DNA from: JAULUH01 sp032111745
GTDB taxonomy: Bacteria; Chloroflexota; Anaerolineae; JAAEKA01
DNA length: 20,473 nucleotides
Direction: 5' to 3'
Assembly: GCA_032111745.1 (NCBI GenBank)
Contig: JAULUH010000058.1
Coordinates: forward strand, 1-20,473
Positions 1 to 6,536 of this stretch are shown piece by piece (the first letter of the stretch is position 1; every line of letters starts with the position of its first letter). A program made the translations under genes and the position numbers. The notes under the pieces were generated by a model. It was not told where the DNA came from. It worked only from the letters and a program-made list of their open reading frames with translations, and did no database searches.

Positions 1-812
1 AAGAGCGCCAGCGCGTGCTGGTTGTCGGCGGCGGCCCGGGCGGGCTGGAGGCAGCCCGCGTGGCCGCCCTGCGCGGCCACCAGGTCATCCTCTGCGAGCG
101 CGAGCCCTATTGGGGTGGCCGCCTCTACCTGGGCACGCTGGCCCCTGACAAGGAGGAGTACGCCGTCGGCGTGAACTACCTGGTGAGCCAGTGCCGCAAG
201 GCTGGCGTGGACATGCGTCTGGAGACCAACGTCACCCCCGAGCTGGCCGCCGAGCTAGCCCCCGACGTCGCCATCATCGCCACCGGCGCCGACCCGGCCA
301 AGCCACCCATCCCCGGCCTGGACGGCCCCAACGTCGTCTTCGCCGACACCTACCTCCAGGGCCGCGCCGAGGTGGGCCAGCGCGTGGTCCTCCTGGGCGC
401 CGGCGCCGTGGGCGCAGAGGTGGCCCATATGTTGGCCGAGCAGGGCCGGGATGTCACGATGCTGGAGATGCTGCCATACTGGGGCCATGGCATGCCCCCT
501 GATGCCAAGTGGCACATCGAGCGGGAGTTTGCTCACCTGCCCGTGCGCATCCTGCTCAACACCAAGGTCTCTGCTGTCGAAGAAAGCGCCGTCCATGCCA
601 CCCAGGATGGCGACACCGTGACCTTCCTCGATGTCGATACCGTCGTCGTGGCCGCCGGCGCCCGCCCCAGCACCTCGCTGGTGGCGGCGATTGAGGCCCT
701 GGTCCCCCAGGTGGAGGTCATCGGCGACGCCGTCCGCCCACGCAGCGCCCTGGAGGCCATCGCCGAGGGCTCCCGCCTAGGCCGCCGCATCGGCGGCACA
801 GCCTCACCCTAG
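1..812 (+). CDS. Old Yellow Enzyme/2,4-dienoyl-CoA reductase-type flavoprotein, C-terminal part (5' truncated by window)
   Basis: The reading frame is open from the window edge (first full codon at 3), so the GTG at 15 is not a real start; E-R-Q-R precedes the glycine motif. Visible are a first dinucleotide-binding motif (VLVVGGGPGGLEAARVAALRG), an NAD(P)H-type second motif (VVLLGAGAVGAEVAHMLAEQG), and a terminal FAD-contact segment (VIGDAVRPRSALEAI). This order is that of the C-terminal FAD/NAD(P)H domains of 2,4-dienoyl-CoA reductase, trimethylamine dehydrogenase and 2-enoate reductase relatives. In those families an N-terminal FMN barrel with a 4Fe-4S cluster precedes it; that part lies outside the window. 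The role would be NAD(P)H-dependent reduction of an enoate or enoyl-CoA, or oxidative demethylation. The substrate is unknown. Family call firm, function uncertain. Confidence 0.85.
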   Translation, partial: ERQRVLVVGGGPGGLEAARVAALRGHQVILCEREPYWGGRLYLGTLAPDKEEYAVGVNYLVSQCRKAGVDMRLETNVTPELAAELAPDVAIIATGADPAKPPIPGLDGPNVVFADTYLQGRAEVGQRVVLLGAGAVGAEVAHMLAEQGRDVTMLEMLPYWGHGMPPDAKWHIEREFAHLPVRILLNTKVSAVEESAVHATQDGDTVTFLDVDTVVVAAGARPSTSLVAAIEALVPQVEVIGDAVRPRSALEAIAEGSRLGRRIGGTASP

Positions 813-927
813 AAAAGAACGATCGCGGAGCACGCTAACACCACAAGCCAGAAACCCTGTTTTCCTCTGCGCTTTGCGTCCTCCGCGGTTTGAGTACCAC
901 CCAGACCCCGAAAGGAGATCGCACACA
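813..927. other. Intergenic region with degenerate TTTGCG-type sequence
   Basis: This 115-nt gap has no gene and no convincing terminator. Positions 865-893 carry a degenerate 'CTTTGCG...CCTCCGCGG' stretch resembling the 'CCTTCGCG' stretch at 10486-10523. A good ribosome binding site (AAAGGAG) lies at 910-916 for the gene at 928. Confidence 0.4.
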
Positions 928-2079
928 ATGTCCCGCTTCGAACACAGGTTGGAACGCTATCGCCAGGCCGCGGAAGCCCGCGGCTGGGCCGGCACTTTCC
1001 TGGCCCCCTCGGGCGACATGGAGTACCTGATCGGCGTGCGCCGCCAGCGCCCCAACGCCACCAAGAGCCACATGCACGGTGAATGGCTCTACGGCGCCTT
1101 CCTCACCCCCACGGAGTGCGTGTTCGTGGCCCCGCTGCTTTCCCACGACTTCGTCGAACGCCAGGCCGCCGACAAGCCGTGGATCACCGATGTCATTCTC
1201 ATCCCCGAGGGTGGCGATGTCTACGGGCTGGCCAAACAGCTGCTGGACAAACATGGCCTGGCCGGCCAGAAGCTGGGCATTCCCCGCGACGGCATGGCCT
1301 CCAGCGTTACCGAGATGCAACAGGTTGCCCCGGGCACCACCTTCGAGCTCACCGGCAGCGTCGTGGCTCCCATGCGCGCCATCAAGGACGATGACGAGGT
1401 CGAACTCATGCGCCAGGCCGCGCTGGTGACCGACGCCATCTTCGCCGATGTCCGCCAGTCCCTGCGCTACGGCATGACCGAAAACGACATCATGATGGAA
1501 GTGGAGCACCAGATGCTCAAGCATGGCACCGAGGGCTCCTCCTTCGTCACCGGCATCATGGTCCGCGGCGCTGGCGCCGGCGGCGCGCTGGAGGGGGTCA
1601 CCCGCTCCGGCAGCTTCGACCTTCAGCCCGGCCGCGTGCTGGCCTTCGACTTCGGCGTCGTGCTGGACGGTTATGTCAATGACTTCGGCCGTACCGTGCA
1701 CTGCGGCGAGCCCGACGCCGAGCTGCGCCGCATCCACGAGCTGGTGATGGGCGCCCAGGCCGCCGGCATGGCCGCCATGAAGGCTGGCCAGATCACCGCC
1801 GAACAGGCCGACCGGGCCGCCCGTCAGGTGATCGAGGATGCTGGCTATGGTCCCAACTTCTTCCATCGCCTGGGCCACGGCATCGGCATCGACGTCCACG
1901 AGCCACCCTTCCTGGCCAAGAACGATACCTCGACCCTACAGGCCAATATGTGCTTCACCGTCGAGCCCAGCATCTGGGTGCCCGACCGCTGCTTCACCCG
2001 CGTGGAGGACGTAGTCGTCGTCGGCCCTAACGGCGCCACCAGCCTCAACCAGACCACCCACGAGCTGCTGGTGCTCTGA
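928..2079 (+). CDS. M24 family metallopeptidase (Xaa-Pro peptidase / creatinase fold)
   Basis: A 383-residue protein. The ATG at 928 was chosen over an upstream in-frame ATG at 874 because AAAGGAG lies 11 nt before it and the sequence upstream is not protein-like. The N-terminal creatinase-like domain spans about residues 5-145 and the pita-bread catalytic domain about 155-383. All five metal ligands of the family are visible: D241 (AFDFG), D252 (NDFGRT, the usual 11-residue spacing), H317 (GHGIG), E346 (TVEPS) and E360 (RVEDV), plus H324 (DVHE). An active dinuclear metallopeptidase is therefore expected, most likely cleaving Xaa-Pro bonds in short peptides. Some family members have other substrates (creatinase, DMSP lyase DddP), so specificity is open. 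There is no signal peptide, so it is cytoplasmic. A hairpin follows the stop. Confidence 0.9.
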   Translation: MSRFEHRLERYRQAAEARGWAGTFLAPSGDMEYLIGVRRQRPNATKSHMHGEWLYGAFLTPTECVFVAPLLSHDFVERQAADKPWITDVILIPEGGDVYGLAKQLLDKHGLAGQKLGIPRDGMASSVTEMQQVAPGTTFELTGSVVAPMRAIKDDDEVELMRQAALVTDAIFADVRQSLRYGMTENDIMMEVEHQMLKHGTEGSSFVTGIMVRGAGAGGALEGVTRSGSFDLQPGRVLAFDFGVVLDGYVNDFGRTVHCGEPDAELRRIHELVMGAQAAGMAAMKAGQITAEQADRAARQVIEDAGYGPNFFHRLGHGIGIDVHEPPFLAKNDTSTLQANMCFTVEPSIWVPDRCFTRVEDVVVVGPNGATSLNQTTHELLVL

Positions 2080-2082
2080 CCC

Positions 2083-2123
2083 CCATGGGCCTGGGATGTC
2101 TCGCAGGCATCCCAGGCCCATGG
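2083..2123. repeat. Perfect 16-bp inverted repeat in the 2080-2157 gap
   Basis: Arms at 2083-2098 (CCATGGGCCTGGGATG) and 2108-2123 are exact reverse complements around a 9-nt loop. It sits 3 nt after the peptidase stop and 34 nt before the next start. No T-tract follows the right arm, so it is not a standard intrinsic terminator. It may act as a transcript-end stabiliser, a bidirectional palindrome or a small palindromic repeat. Confidence 0.7.
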
Positions 2124-2157
2124 CACGACCTTCCACCTGCCCACAAGGAGGTCTCCC

Positions 2158-3039
2158 ATGCAAGTCGGCGTCATCGTGCCCAACGCCGGCACCAAGGCCA
2201 CCCCCGACAACCTGGTGACCGTGGCCCGCTGGGCCGAAGAGTTGGGCTATAGCTCCGTCTGGGTCACCGACCACATCGCCCTGCCGCACCAGGTGGACGC
2301 CTGGTATCCCTACCGCAGCCACGGCCGCTGGGACTACCCCCCCGAGACCGCCTGGCTCGATCCTCTGCTCTCCCTGGCCTGGGCCGGCGCCGCCGCGCCC
2401 TCTCTGACCCTGGGCACCTCCGTGCAGGTCATCCCCCTACGTAACCCCCTCTTGCTGGCCAAGCAGCTCTCGACCCTGGACTACCTGAGCCGTGGCAAGG
2501 TCGTGCTGGGCGCCGGCGCCGGCTGGATGGAGGAGGAGTTCGACCTCATCGGCGTACCCTTCAGCACGCGTGGCCGCCGGGCCATCGAGATGGTGCAGCT
2601 CATGCGCCAGTGCTGGACCGGCGAGACTGTAGATTTCTCCGGCGAGTTCTTCCAGGTATCGGGCTTCAAGATGTATCCCACGCCGGTGAACAAGGCCATT
2701 CCCGTCGTGTGGGGTGGCCACAGCGACGCCGCCCTCAAGCGGGTGGCCCGGGTTGGTGACGGCTGGCATCCCACCCAGATCACCCTCCAGCAGCTGTCTG
2801 ACGGCATCCGCAAGCTGCGCCAGTATTGCGCCGAGGCCGGTCGCGATCCCGATGGGGTGTTGATCGTCGCCCGCCCAGGAGATACCTACGATATCACGGC
2901 CGAAACCCACGAGCAGCACGTCGCCCTGGGTGTCGATCACCTGGTCGTCGATACGCCGATCAAACAGGAGGATCCCCACTTACAGCATCTGCATGAACGC
3001 ATGGAACGAATCTCAGACCTATTGCATCTCAGGAGGTAA
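2158..3039 (+). CDS. LLM-class flavin (probably F420- or FMN-dependent) oxidoreductase, paralogue 1
   Basis: A 293-residue protein of the bacterial luciferase-like monooxygenase TIM-barrel superfamily. It resembles the subgroup annotated as probable F420-dependent oxidoreductases (TIGR03619 type). Visible landmarks are the N-terminal strand (VGVIVPNAG), SVWVTDHIALP near residues 38-48, LGTSVQVIPLRNPLLLAKQLSTLD in the barrel core, GAGAGWMEEEF, and the late WGGHS and VGDGWHP motifs. AAGGAGG lies 8 nt before the ATG. The AGGAGG for the next gene overlaps its last two Arg codons, so the genes are co-translated. It is closely related to the gene at 9537 along the whole length. Cofactor (F420 or FMN) and substrate cannot be decided from the sequence. 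Cytoplasmic. Confidence 0.87.
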   Translation: MQVGVIVPNAGTKATPDNLVTVARWAEELGYSSVWVTDHIALPHQVDAWYPYRSHGRWDYPPETAWLDPLLSLAWAGAAAPSLTLGTSVQVIPLRNPLLLAKQLSTLDYLSRGKVVLGAGAGWMEEEFDLIGVPFSTRGRRAIEMVQLMRQCWTGETVDFSGEFFQVSGFKMYPTPVNKAIPVVWGGHSDAALKRVARVGDGWHPTQITLQQLSDGIRKLRQYCAEAGRDPDGVLIVARPGDTYDITAETHEQHVALGVDHLVVDTPIKQEDPHLQHLHERMERISDLLHLRR

Positions 3040-3042
3040 ATC

Positions 3043-3294
3043 ATGTCCAAGACCGTGGTCATCTACACCACCAACACCGACTACGTCAGCCCCCGTTGAC
3101 AGGAGTGCTGCCGCGTGAGAGAGTTGCTCTCCGAAATGAACGTGCCGTTCGTCGAACACAACATCCGCCGCGACCCTGAGGCCCGCCAGCGGATGATCGA
3201 TCTGCTGGGCATGGAAGCCGTGCCCGTCACCCTGATCGACGGCCAGATGGTCATCGGCTTCGACCGCGCCCGCATCGAGGCGCTGCTGGCGTAA
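3043..3294 (+). CDS. Glutaredoxin-like selenoprotein (TGA at 3097-3099 read as selenocysteine)
   Basis: The ATG at 3043 follows AGGAGG (3031-3036) with 6-nt spacing. The frame runs MSKTVVIYTT..., meets TGA at codon 19, and continues without another stop to TAA at 3292-3294, giving 83 residues. The part after TGA is clearly a thioredoxin fold: helix RVRELLSEMNVPF, EHNI, then cis-Pro segment AVPVTLIDG (V60-P61) and a GFDRARIEALL ending typical of small glutaredoxins. With Sec at 19 the sequence reads U-Q-E-C-C, a UxxC motif in the place of the CxxC active site, with C22 as resolving Cys. Relative to ordinary glutaredoxins about six extra residues (DYVSPR) lie between strand 1 and the active site. 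A SECIS-like stem-loop follows. Expected role: thiol/selenol redox chemistry in the cytoplasm. The alternative is a nonsense mutation, which the position of the TGA argues against. Confidence 0.85.
3100..3133 (+). promoter_or_regulatory. Candidate bacterial SECIS element
   Basis: Immediately downstream of the TGA the mRNA can form C3114-G3133 and G3115-C3132, a single bulged U3116, then five pairs (GAGAG 3117-3121 with CUCUC 3127-3131) closed by the loop AGUUG (3122-3126). Counting from the U of UGA, the bulged U is position 20 and the loop GU is positions 27-28; in E. coli fdhF they are U17 and G23-U24. The loop starts 22 nt after the UGA, within the usual range for bacterial SECIS, and has G in its second position. 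This matches the SelB-binding consensus closely. It is structural reasoning by hand, not a folding calculation. Confidence 0.72.
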
Positions 3295-3310
3295 GGCCAG
3301 GGAGTGTCCC

Positions 3311-3526
3311 ATGAATCAGACTGATCTCGAGGCCCTGGCCACGGATCTGCTGGCTCTGCTGGCCGACATCACGCAGGAGCGCCGCATCAATGCCCTGAAG
3401 GTGTCCCAGGCCCCGTCCGGTGCTTATCCCTACGGAGAGGGCATGCACGATGGCCTGCGCTACGCCGGCCAGGGGCTGGAGAAGATCCTGCAGCGCCACG
3501 GCCTCAGCACCGGCCAGGCCAGCTGA
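3311..3526 (+). CDS. Small protein of unknown function (71 aa) downstream of the selenoprotein
   Basis: I do not recognise this family. It begins 16 nt after the glutaredoxin stop with an AGGGAG (3299-3304) ribosome binding site, so it is probably the third gene of the 2158-3526 operon. The N-terminal half (DLEALATDLLALLADITQER) looks like an amphipathic helix with regular Leu/Ala. The middle is Gly/Tyr rich (SGAYPYGEGMHDGLRYAG), and a second helix (GLEKILQRHG) ends it. It has no Cys, no membrane segment and no signal peptide. Codon use matches the neighbours, and it is followed by a hairpin and a new promoter. It could be a partner of the neighbouring oxidoreductase or glutaredoxin, but nothing in the sequence shows that. 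Confidence 0.7.
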   Translation: MNQTDLEALATDLLALLADITQERRINALKVSQAPSGAYPYGEGMHDGLRYAGQGLEKILQRHGLSTGQAS

Positions 3527-3537
3527 GAGCAAGTCCA

Positions 3538-3557
3538 TGTGATACGAAAGTATCACG
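3538..3557 (+). terminator. GAAA-tetraloop hairpin between two operons
   Basis: GTGATAC (3539-3545) and GTATCAC (3550-3556) pair perfectly around a GAAA tetraloop, with an extra U-G pair at 3538/3557. It lies 12 nt after the stop at 3526 and 20 nt before the promoter at 3576. There is no T-tract, so it may be a Rho-associated 3' end or an RNA-stabilising hairpin, not a strong intrinsic terminator. Confidence 0.5.
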
Positions 3558-3575
3558 GCTGGATACGCGCAGCGC

Positions 3576-3604
3576 TTGCCAGGTCGGGGCAGATGGCGGA
3601 TAAT
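3576..3604 (+). promoter_or_regulatory. Sigma70-type promoter of the transporter operon
   Basis: TTGCCA (3576-3581) and GATAAT (3599-3604) are separated by exactly 17 nt, within one or two bases of the consensus at each box. Transcription would start near 3611 and give a ~59-nt leader ending with AGGAGG before the ATG at 3670. Confidence 0.6.
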
Positions 3605-3669
3605 GCAGGATAACAGTTCGACTGCCTGAGATCGTCGTCTCTACACCCATCGGAACTAGGAGGTATGCC

Positions 3670-5409
3670 ATGCATCGGTTCCATCGTCTATTGGTGAGCA
3701 TGATCGGGCTCATGGTCGTGCTGGCGCTCGTTGCCGGCTGTGCCGCGCCGGCCCCAACACCTGCGCCTGTCGCCGAGCCCGCACCCACTGAGCCGCCCGC
3801 CGCCGAGCCCGCACCCACCGAGCCGCCCGCCGCCGAACCCGCACCCACCGAGCCGCCTGCCGCCGAGCCTGCGCCGACCGAAGCGCCTGTCGAGGCCGCC
3901 GAGGGCGGCAAGACCCTCGTGATCGGGCGTGCTGAGGATACCGTCTTCCTCGACCCCGGCCGCACCTATGAGACCTTCCCGGGTATGGTGCTGAAGGCCC
4001 TGTACCAGACCCTCGTCACCTTCCCGCCCGACCGCGTGGACGAGATCATCCCCGATGCCGCCGAAAGCTGGGAGATCTCCGACGACGGCCTTACCTACAC
4101 CTTTACCATCAAGGACGGCCAGGTGTTTGGCACCGGCCGCACCATGACCGCCGCGGATGCCGCCTTCAGCATCATGCGCATGAAGAACATCAAGGGCAAT
4201 CCCTCCTTCCTGGCCAGCAATATCGTCAGCGCCGAAGCCACCGACGACAAGACCCTGGTCATCACCCTGGCCGAGCCTGATCCCGCCCTGTTGGCCCGCC
4301 TGATCTTCCCCGCCTTCTCCATCATCGACAGCGAGGCCGCCAAGGCCCAGGGCGCCACCGACGCCGCGGATGCCGATACGACCGATACCGCTGCGGAGTT
4401 CCTGAACCAGAACTCCCTGGGTAGCGGCCCCTACGTCCTGGAGCGCTGGGAGCCCACGGTGCAGACCATCGTCGTGCGCAACCCCAACTTCGCCGGCACC
4501 CCGGCCGCCATCGACCGTGTGATCTACCTCAACATGCAGGAGGCCTCGGCCCAGAAGCTGGCCCTGGAGGCCGGCGACCTGGACATCGCCCTGGATGTCA
4601 CCCCCGACCAGGTGCCCAGCCTGAAGGGCAATCCCGACCTGGTGGTGGACGAGGCAGTAAGCGACTGGGTGGACTTCCTGCTGATGAACGCCGATCCTGA
4701 GATCGGCGGGCCCATGTCTGATCCCCTGGTCCAGCAGGCCGTGCGCCGGGCCCTGGACTTTGAGGGGCTCCAGATTCTCGCTGGCGGCGCCGCGGCGGTG
4801 CCGGTGAACATCATGCCCGTCCACTGGCCCTTCGCCCTGGACCAGTCCATGGCCGTCCAGCGCGATGTCGAGGCCGCCAAGCAGCTCCTGGTCGACGCCG
4901 GCTACCCCGATGGCCTGGATGTGACCCTGGAGTACGCCGAGTTCACCATCGCCGGTGTGCCCTTGGCCACCCTGGCCCAGAAGGTTCAAGCCGATCTGGC
5001 CGAGGCCGGCATCAACGTCACCCTCAAGCCGGGCGAGCTCCAGACCGATCTCCAGCGCTATCGCGACGGCGAGCAGGCCTTCGCCCTGTGGATCTGGAGC
5101 CCGGACTTCAACGACCCCATCGACCGCTTAGCCTTCGCCCCTGACGGCAAGGTGGGCCTGCGTGCCAACTGGACCGCGGACCGGGCCAGTCCCGAATTGA
5201 TGGCGGTCGTAGAAGCCGCTTGGTTGACCTCTGATCCAGTGGAGCGCGAGCAGTACTTCACCGAGATCCAGGAGATCATGCTACAGGAGAGCCCCTTCGC
5301 GTTCCTGGTGCAGCCCGGCCTGCAGATTGCCTACCGCCAGGGCCTTGAGGGCTTCGCCTACAGCCCGCAGTGGTTCGTCAATCCCTACGGGATGGACAAG
5401 AGCGAATAG
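3670..5409 (+). CDS. ABC transporter solute-binding lipoprotein, family 5 (peptide/nickel type)
   Basis: A 579-residue exported lipoprotein. Residues 1-24 form a type II signal peptide (basic start MHRFHR, hydrophobic core, lipobox LVAGC with C24). A Pro/Ala/Glu/Thr-rich linker with four decapeptide repeats follows (about residues 38-77), then the family-5 solute-binding domain from about residue 82 (VIGRAEDTVFLDP). Family landmarks include YQTLVTFPP, PDAAESWEISDDGLTYTFTIKDG, FGTGRTMTAADAAFS, NSLGSGPYVLERW and PLVQQAVRRALDF. AGGAGG lies 4 nt before ATG 3670. The membrane-anchored receptor would deliver a peptide-like solute to the permeases encoded next. In diderm-free Chloroflexota such lipoproteins sit on the outer face of the membrane. 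Specificity unknown. Confidence 0.93.
   Translation: MHRFHRLLVSMIGLMVVLALVAGCAAPAPTPAPVAEPAPTEPPAAEPAPTEPPAAEPAPTEPPAAEPAPTEAPVEAAEGGKTLVIGRAEDTVFLDPGRTYETFPGMVLKALYQTLVTFPPDRVDEIIPDAAESWEISDDGLTYTFTIKDGQVFGTGRTMTAADAAFSIMRMKNIKGNPSFLASNIVSAEATDDKTLVITLAEPDPALLARLIFPAFSIIDSEAAKAQGATDAADADTTDTAAEFLNQNSLGSGPYVLERWEPTVQTIVVRNPNFAGTPAAIDRVIYLNMQEASAQKLALEAGDLDIALDVTPDQVPSLKGNPDLVVDEAVSDWVDFLLMNADPEIGGPMSDPLVQQAVRRALDFEGLQILAGGAAAVPVNIMPVHWPFALDQSMAVQRDVEAAKQLLVDAGYPDGLDVTLEYAEFTIAGVPLATLAQKVQADLAEAGINVTLKPGELQTDLQRYRDGEQAFALWIWSPDFNDPIDRLAFAPDGKVGLRANWTADRASPELMAVVEAAWLTSDPVEREQYFTEIQEIMLQESPFAFLVQPGLQIAYRQGLEGFAYSPQWFVNPYGMDKSE
3781..3900 (+). repeat. 30-bp in-frame tandem repeat, four units (linker of the lipoprotein)
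   Basis: Units start at 3781, 3811, 3841 and 3871. The first three differ at only a few positions and the fourth is degenerate. Each encodes APTEPPAAEP (the last APTEAPVEAA). The length is a multiple of three, so copy number can change without breaking the frame; it only alters the spacer between lipid anchor and binding domain. Confidence 0.92.
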
Positions 5410-5440
5410 CCCCGCATCCTCCCCGAATCATCCGCTGCAG

Positions 5441-5460
5441 AGGCGGGGTGCCTGCCGCCT
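5441..5460. repeat. Small hairpin in the 5410-5506 gap
   Basis: AGGCGG (5441-5446) and CCGCCT (5455-5460) pair around an 8-nt loop, between the binding-protein stop and the first permease. No T-tract follows. In binding-protein operons such hairpins often leave more transcript of the first gene than of the permeases; that role here is inference. Confidence 0.4.
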
Positions 5461-5506
5461 TGACAGGGCCCTGCCTCTGCCTACGCCTGCTGACGGGACG
5501 GCGCCG

Positions 5507-6523
5507 ATGTTGATCCCTCTCCTCATGCGGCGGCTCCTGCTGATGATCCCGCTGCTCATCGGCATTACGTTGGTGGCGTTCACCATCGCCAACTTCGTAC
5601 CCTCGGATCCCATGAACGCCGCCCTGGGCCAGAAGGCCCTGGATGACCCGGTGATCGTCGCCGCCTTCCGCGAGAAGTGGGGGCTGGACGAGCCCCTCCA
5701 CGTCCAGTATCTGACCTATCTCAAGAACCTGTTGCAGGGCGACATGGGCATGTCCATTGTGCGCCGCCGACCTGTTGCCGAAGACCTGGCTCGCTACCTG
5801 CCCGCTACCCTTGAGCTCGCCACCACCGCGATCCTCCTGGCTGTAGCCGTCGGCGTCCCTTTTGGCATCATCTCCGCGGTCAGGCGCAACTCCTGGGTCG
5901 ACCAGGTTACCCGCGGCCTCTCCCTGGTTGGGGTCTCTGCGCCCATCTTCTGGCTGGCCCTGGTGGCCCTGTTCATCTTCTACGCCCGGCTGCAATGGCT
6001 GCCCGGACCCGGCCGGCTGGACCCCGGCGTCGATCCCCCCACTCATGTCACCGGTCTCTATACCGTCGACGCCCTCTTGATGGGTGATGGCGAGCTCTTT
6101 CTCAACGCCCTCAGCCATCTCATCCTGCCCGCCTTCGTGCTGGCCTGCTTCAGCATGGGCCTGATCACCCGCATGACCCGCTCGGCCATGCTCGAGACCC
6201 TCAACGAGAACTACGTCCGTGCTGCCCGCGCCAAGGGGCTGAGCGAGCGCACCCTGGTCCTGCGCCACGCCCTGCGCAACGCCTTGATCCCCACCATCAC
6301 CGTGCTGGGGCTCTCCTACGCCAACCTGCTGTCGGGCACGGTGCTCACCGAGACCATCTTCTCCTGGCCCGGCATCGGCCAGTACGCCTACCAGTCGTCC
6401 ATCACCCTGGACTTCCCCGCCATCATGGGTGTCTCAATCCTGATCGCCTTCATCTTTATCGTCGTCAACCTGGCTGTCGACATGGCCTACCTGCTGCTGG
6501 ACCCCCGGCTGCGCACCAAGTGA
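5507..6523 (+). CDS. ABC transporter permease, DppB/OppB type
   Basis: A 338-residue membrane protein. The start at ATG 5507 puts MLIPLLMRRLLLMIPLLIGITLVAF, the standard first membrane segment of DppB-like permeases, at the N-terminus. An in-frame ATG at 5525 is an alternative. The ribosome binding site is weak, so translation may depend on the upstream gene. Typical features are the extracellular loop segment ALGQKALDDPVIVAAFREKWGLDEPLHVQYL after the first segment, LARYLPATLELATTA, and the cytoplasmic EAA loop near residues 235-262 (YVRAARAKGLSERTLVLRHALRNALIP) that contacts the ATPases. The end WPGIGQYAYQSSITLDFPAIMG is also family-typical. About six membrane segments. It pairs with the permease at 6537. 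Confidence 0.93.
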   Translation: MLIPLLMRRLLLMIPLLIGITLVAFTIANFVPSDPMNAALGQKALDDPVIVAAFREKWGLDEPLHVQYLTYLKNLLQGDMGMSIVRRRPVAEDLARYLPATLELATTAILLAVAVGVPFGIISAVRRNSWVDQVTRGLSLVGVSAPIFWLALVALFIFYARLQWLPGPGRLDPGVDPPTHVTGLYTVDALLMGDGELFLNALSHLILPAFVLACFSMGLITRMTRSAMLETLNENYVRAARAKGLSERTLVLRHALRNALIPTITVLGLSYANLLSGTVLTETIFSWPGIGQYAYQSSITLDFPAIMGVSILIAFIFIVVNLAVDMAYLLLDPRLRTK

Positions 6524-6536
6524 GGGGAGCCCAGAC

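Noticed and set aside
3043..3099. Pseudogene: short ORF ended by nonsense TGA
   Set aside because: The frame continues with an intact fold, the TGA falls at the catalytic position, and a SECIS-like hairpin follows. A random stop would not be expected there.
3115..3294. Short gene starting at GTG 3115, after the TGA
   Set aside because: It would lack strand 1 and the active site of the fold and has no ribosome binding site; AGGAGG is before ATG 3043.
3688..4989. Minus-strand 433-codon open frame
   Set aside because: Shadow of the solute-binding lipoprotein; repetitive Gly/His/Val composition.
5460..5488. Promoter with TTGACA at 5460
   Set aside because: A perfect -35 hexamer, but no acceptable -10 box at 16-18 nt spacing.
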